64,000 nt of DNA from Spiroplasma sabaudiense Ar-1343 (lineage in GTDB: Bacteria; Bacillota_I; Bacilli_A; Mycoplasmatales; Mycoplasmataceae), in NCBI RefSeq assembly GCF_000565215.1, contig NZ_CP006934.1, positions 682,001 to 746,000 on the forward strand, given 5' to 3'. This document shows positions 61,599 through 64,000 of the stretch, one piece after another (position 1 is the stretch's first letter; the number at the start of each line of letters is the position of its first letter). The notes below the pieces were generated by a model that ran no database searches, was not told the DNA's origin, and saw nothing but the letters and a program-made list of their open reading frames with translations. The position numbers and the translations under genes are program-made.

Positions 61599-61621
61599 AA
61601 ACTTTAGCAAAGCTAAAGTTT
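61599..61621 (-). terminator. intrinsic terminator after phoU
   Basis: AAACTTTAGC/GCTAAAGTTT is a 10-bp stem with a three-base loop, followed on the minus strand by T5. It overlaps the phoU stop. Confidence 0.75.
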
Positions 61622-62303
61622 ATTGAAAATCATTGTCATCAACAAAAACTTCATCGAATTTTCCGGTTCTAATAAAGTTCAAAATTTCTTCTACATTAAC
61701 TAAGTGATCCCCGGCGCGCTCTAAATTTCTTAGTTCTCGAATAGCGCTAATAAATAACATTGACTTTTTGGGCGCAAGTTTATTTGAACTTTCAATTTCT
61801 GCAACTAAACTTTCATTTAATTCAGCTAAGTTAGTATCTAACATTTTTCTTAGTTCCAATACTTTTTTTCGATGTTCATTTTCATAGTTTTCAAATAAAC
61901 TAGAAATAAAATTTAGCATTTGATTTACTAGGTCAAACATTTTTGATATATAACCAATTTCAATTTCTCCTGGTTGATAATTAATATAAAACATGCATAT
62001 TAGTTTTGCATAATCCGCAATTCGCTCAATCTCTCTACTAATCAGAATTGAACCAACTGCCAAGCGCAAGTCACCAGCGACCATTTGTTGTTTTGCGATT
62101 TTTCACAATGCCATATTAGTAAATTTATTTTGTAATTGATCGATGACCTTATCCCCACTAATTACTTGATTAGCAAGTTCAATATCTCTTTTTTTCATCG
62201 CTTCAAAAGTTCTTCCATATTGCGATTTTGTGGCTTCAACTAAATTACTCATATCTTTTTTTATTGCTTTGACATCGTTGTCTAAAATTTTATTGTATGA
62301 CAT
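61620..62303 (-). CDS. phoU: phosphate transport regulator PhoU (227 aa)
   Basis: All-helical negative regulator linked to the Pst transporter. Two PhoU three-helix halves are visible: LANQVISGDKVIDQLQNKF with ISREIERIADYAKLI (E-x-x-R-x-x-D metal motif) and AIRELRNLERAGDHLVNVEEI. The full 227-residue length fits. TGA Trp at 62100. RBS not striking; it starts eight bases after pstB. Terminator follows. Confidence 0.93.
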
Positions 62304-62311
62304 ATCTATTT

Positions 62312-63289
62312 CTATCCAAATCTACCTGAAATGTAATCTTCAGTTTTTTTATCTTTAGGGTTGGTAAATATTCTTTTCGTGCGATCATATTCAACAAGTT
62401 CTCCTGAAAGAAAAAACGCTGTATAATCACTAACTCTTGTGGCTTGGGCCATAGAATGAGTTACTATTACTATTGTATAATCTTTTTTTAATTTTAAAAT
62501 TAATTCCTCAACTTTTAATGTTGCAATTGGGTCTAATGCACTTGTTGGCTCATCCATTAAAAGAATTTTTGGGCGCATTGCGATTGCACGAGCAATACAC
62601 AAACGTTGTTGTTGCCCCCCAGATAATCCCAAAGCAGAATCCTTTAAATAATCTTTAACATCATCTCACAAAGCAGCTTTTCTTAATGAGTCTTCAACTA
62701 GTTGATTTATGACTTCTTTATCGCGAATTCCTTGACTTCGCGGTCCAAAAGCAACATTATCATAAATTGAGATTGGAAATGGGTTTGCTTTTTGAAACAC
62801 CATTCCGACTTCAGTTCGCAATCTAGCAACATTTATTCCTGGTTCATAAATATTTATCCCATTTACTTTAATAGCCCCTTGAATAACTACATTTTCAACC
62901 AAATCGTTCATACGATTTATTGAGCGAAGTAGCGTTGATTTCCCACAACCACTTGGTCCTATGAAAGCTGTCACTGTATTTTGCTTGATTTTCATATTTA
63001 TTTTTGAAAGCGCTTGTTTAGTTCCAGAAGAGTAGTAAAAATCCAAATTCTCAACTTCAATTACGTTTTCGCGATCTTTTAAAAGTGGTTTTTTGACTTT
63101 GGTAAATAAGTCTTGGGGTTCAATTTCTTTAACTTCAATTGTATTTTTAAACGCTTCTTTTTTAGCCTCTGATTCAGCAGCCTTTTTATTCTTTTTCTCT
63201 AATTTGATAGCCTTTGAATCAATAATAGTTTGATCATTTAATTCAACTGTTGAAAGAGAATCTTCTGTTTTATTTTTTGTTGGAATCAT
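62312..63289 (-). CDS. pstB: phosphate ABC transporter ATP-binding protein PstB (325 aa)
   Basis: ATPase of the phosphate importer. Walker A is GPSGCGKST (111-119), the PstB-type [23 protein letters not shown] region follows, the signature is LSGGQ (222-226), then [13 protein letters not shown] and THSM. Residues 1-75 are an unusual Lys/Glu-rich extension ([19 protein letters not shown]) absent from typical 250-270-residue PstB. The start lies inside the end of pstA (20-base overlap). Confidence 0.95.
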
Positions 63290-64000
63290 TTTTACCCCTC
63301 CCTTCCTTTAGGATATCCTTAATTACTTTTCGATTTTTTTTGCGATTGCCTCTTATTATTTTATTTCTTTTGAAGTTAAAAAGCAAAAGAAATTTTTTAA
63401 ATCTTACAGTTGTTGCATACCAAAATTTTTTAAAGTCCGCAGCATAATTATGTTTAAAAATTCCTGAAAATAGCGCTGATCAATAAGCTAAAAATTTGAC
63501 TGGGCGATATTTTGGATCTAACTTAACTGAAATCGTCTTACTAATGTAATTCAATAGCAATACTAATCCCAAGGTTACTAAAGCTAGCTGATAGGCTACA
63601 CTCATTGTATTTGGGTTCCCTCCCTCGGCTGCCATCATGTAAATTTGAGTTGTCATCGTTGCCCCAGAAGACAAGAAACCTTCAGTTGGATAACGCACTG
63701 CTGTTCCTAAAGTTAGATAAACTGGCGCTGATTCACCAATTATTCGTGAAATCGCCAAAATTGATCCTGTTAAAATACCTTTCATCGCATTTGGAATAAC
63801 AACCTTAATTGTTGTCATTGTTTTACTTAAACCCATTCCAATAGCGGCTTCCCGATAAGATTCTGGAACCGAGGTAATGGCATCCTTAAATGATGTAATA
63901 AGCGTTGGTAAAATTACTATTGTCATTGTTAGACTCGAAGCAAAAATAGACATTGGCAAGCCAAAAAAGACAATGAAAACCGTTAAACCAAAAACCCCAA
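63270..64000 (-). CDS. pstA: phosphate ABC transporter permease PstA (partial, start outside the window)
   Basis: C-terminal part (about 243 codons) of the Pst permease. It has membrane helices around the EAA-like loop [20 protein letters not shown], then [35 protein letters not shown], matching PstA. The C-terminal extension after VKFLAY is strongly basic ([15 protein letters not shown]). The stop is inside pstB. Whether it is fused to PstC, as in some mycoplasmas, cannot be seen here. Confidence 0.9.

Overview
The window comes from a wall-less, low-GC bacterium (Mollicutes) that reads UGA as tryptophan. Nearly every long gene has in-frame TGA codons at plausible Trp positions, and reading frames that look fragmented under the standard code join into full-length proteins. 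The gene set (mraZ-rsmH-ftsA-ftsZ-sepF, sufCDSUB, gapN, pstAB-phoU, lipoproteins with a short signal ending VVAC) fits the Entomoplasmatales (Spiroplasma, Mesoplasma, Entomoplasma, M. mycoides relatives). The genus is an inference and was not tested by a search. Almost all genes, including the rRNA operon, lie on the minus strand. Plus-strand genes are an OYE-family flavin reductase, an nfu-type scaffold, two lipoproteins and a HIT protein.

Layout from left to right. 1-1931: partial ABC ATPase and alpha/beta hydrolase. 1978-6622: division cluster, transcribed mraZ-rsmH-ftsA-ftsZ-sepF. 6623-6869: mraZ promoter with MraZ-like boxes, a possible structured small RNA and a strong terminator. 6870-11065: pheS-pheT-yceD-rpmF. 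11117-23090: three giant FtsX-like permeases plus a small unknown protein. 23226-25857: anaerobic ribonucleotide reductase nrdD-nrdG. 26019-31153: one 16S-23S-5S rRNA operon with promoter, processing stems and terminator, and no spacer tRNA. 31309-37599: membrane protein; gapN with a hydrolase; dUTPase, an unknown protein and a SpoU-type methylase. 37807-41632: flavin reductase, pgi, S1-domain protein, nfu, 5-formyl-THF cyclo-ligase. 41634-46251: suf Fe-S cluster operon. 46414-50684: two large lipoproteins and a HIT protein, an arrangement recalling the P80/P60/HinT system of Mycoplasma hominis. 50775-53719: YhaM-like HD protein and an E2-like protein without catalytic residues. 53888-59406: trmFO, cutC, metK, a membrane protein and a third hydrolase. 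59464-64000: ymdB, ylxM, ftsY, phoU, pstB and partial pstA.

No CRISPR array, insertion sequence, prophage or tRNA gene was recognised. The most unusual items are the E2-like pseudoenzyme with a degenerate lipoyl domain, the FtsA homologue with eroded ATP-binding loops and a repeat-rich tail, the array of three 1,200-1,270-residue permeases with no adjacent ATPase, the lipoprotein pair beside HIT, and the hairpin-bounded region between rpmF and mraZ. All coordinates assume UGA = Trp.
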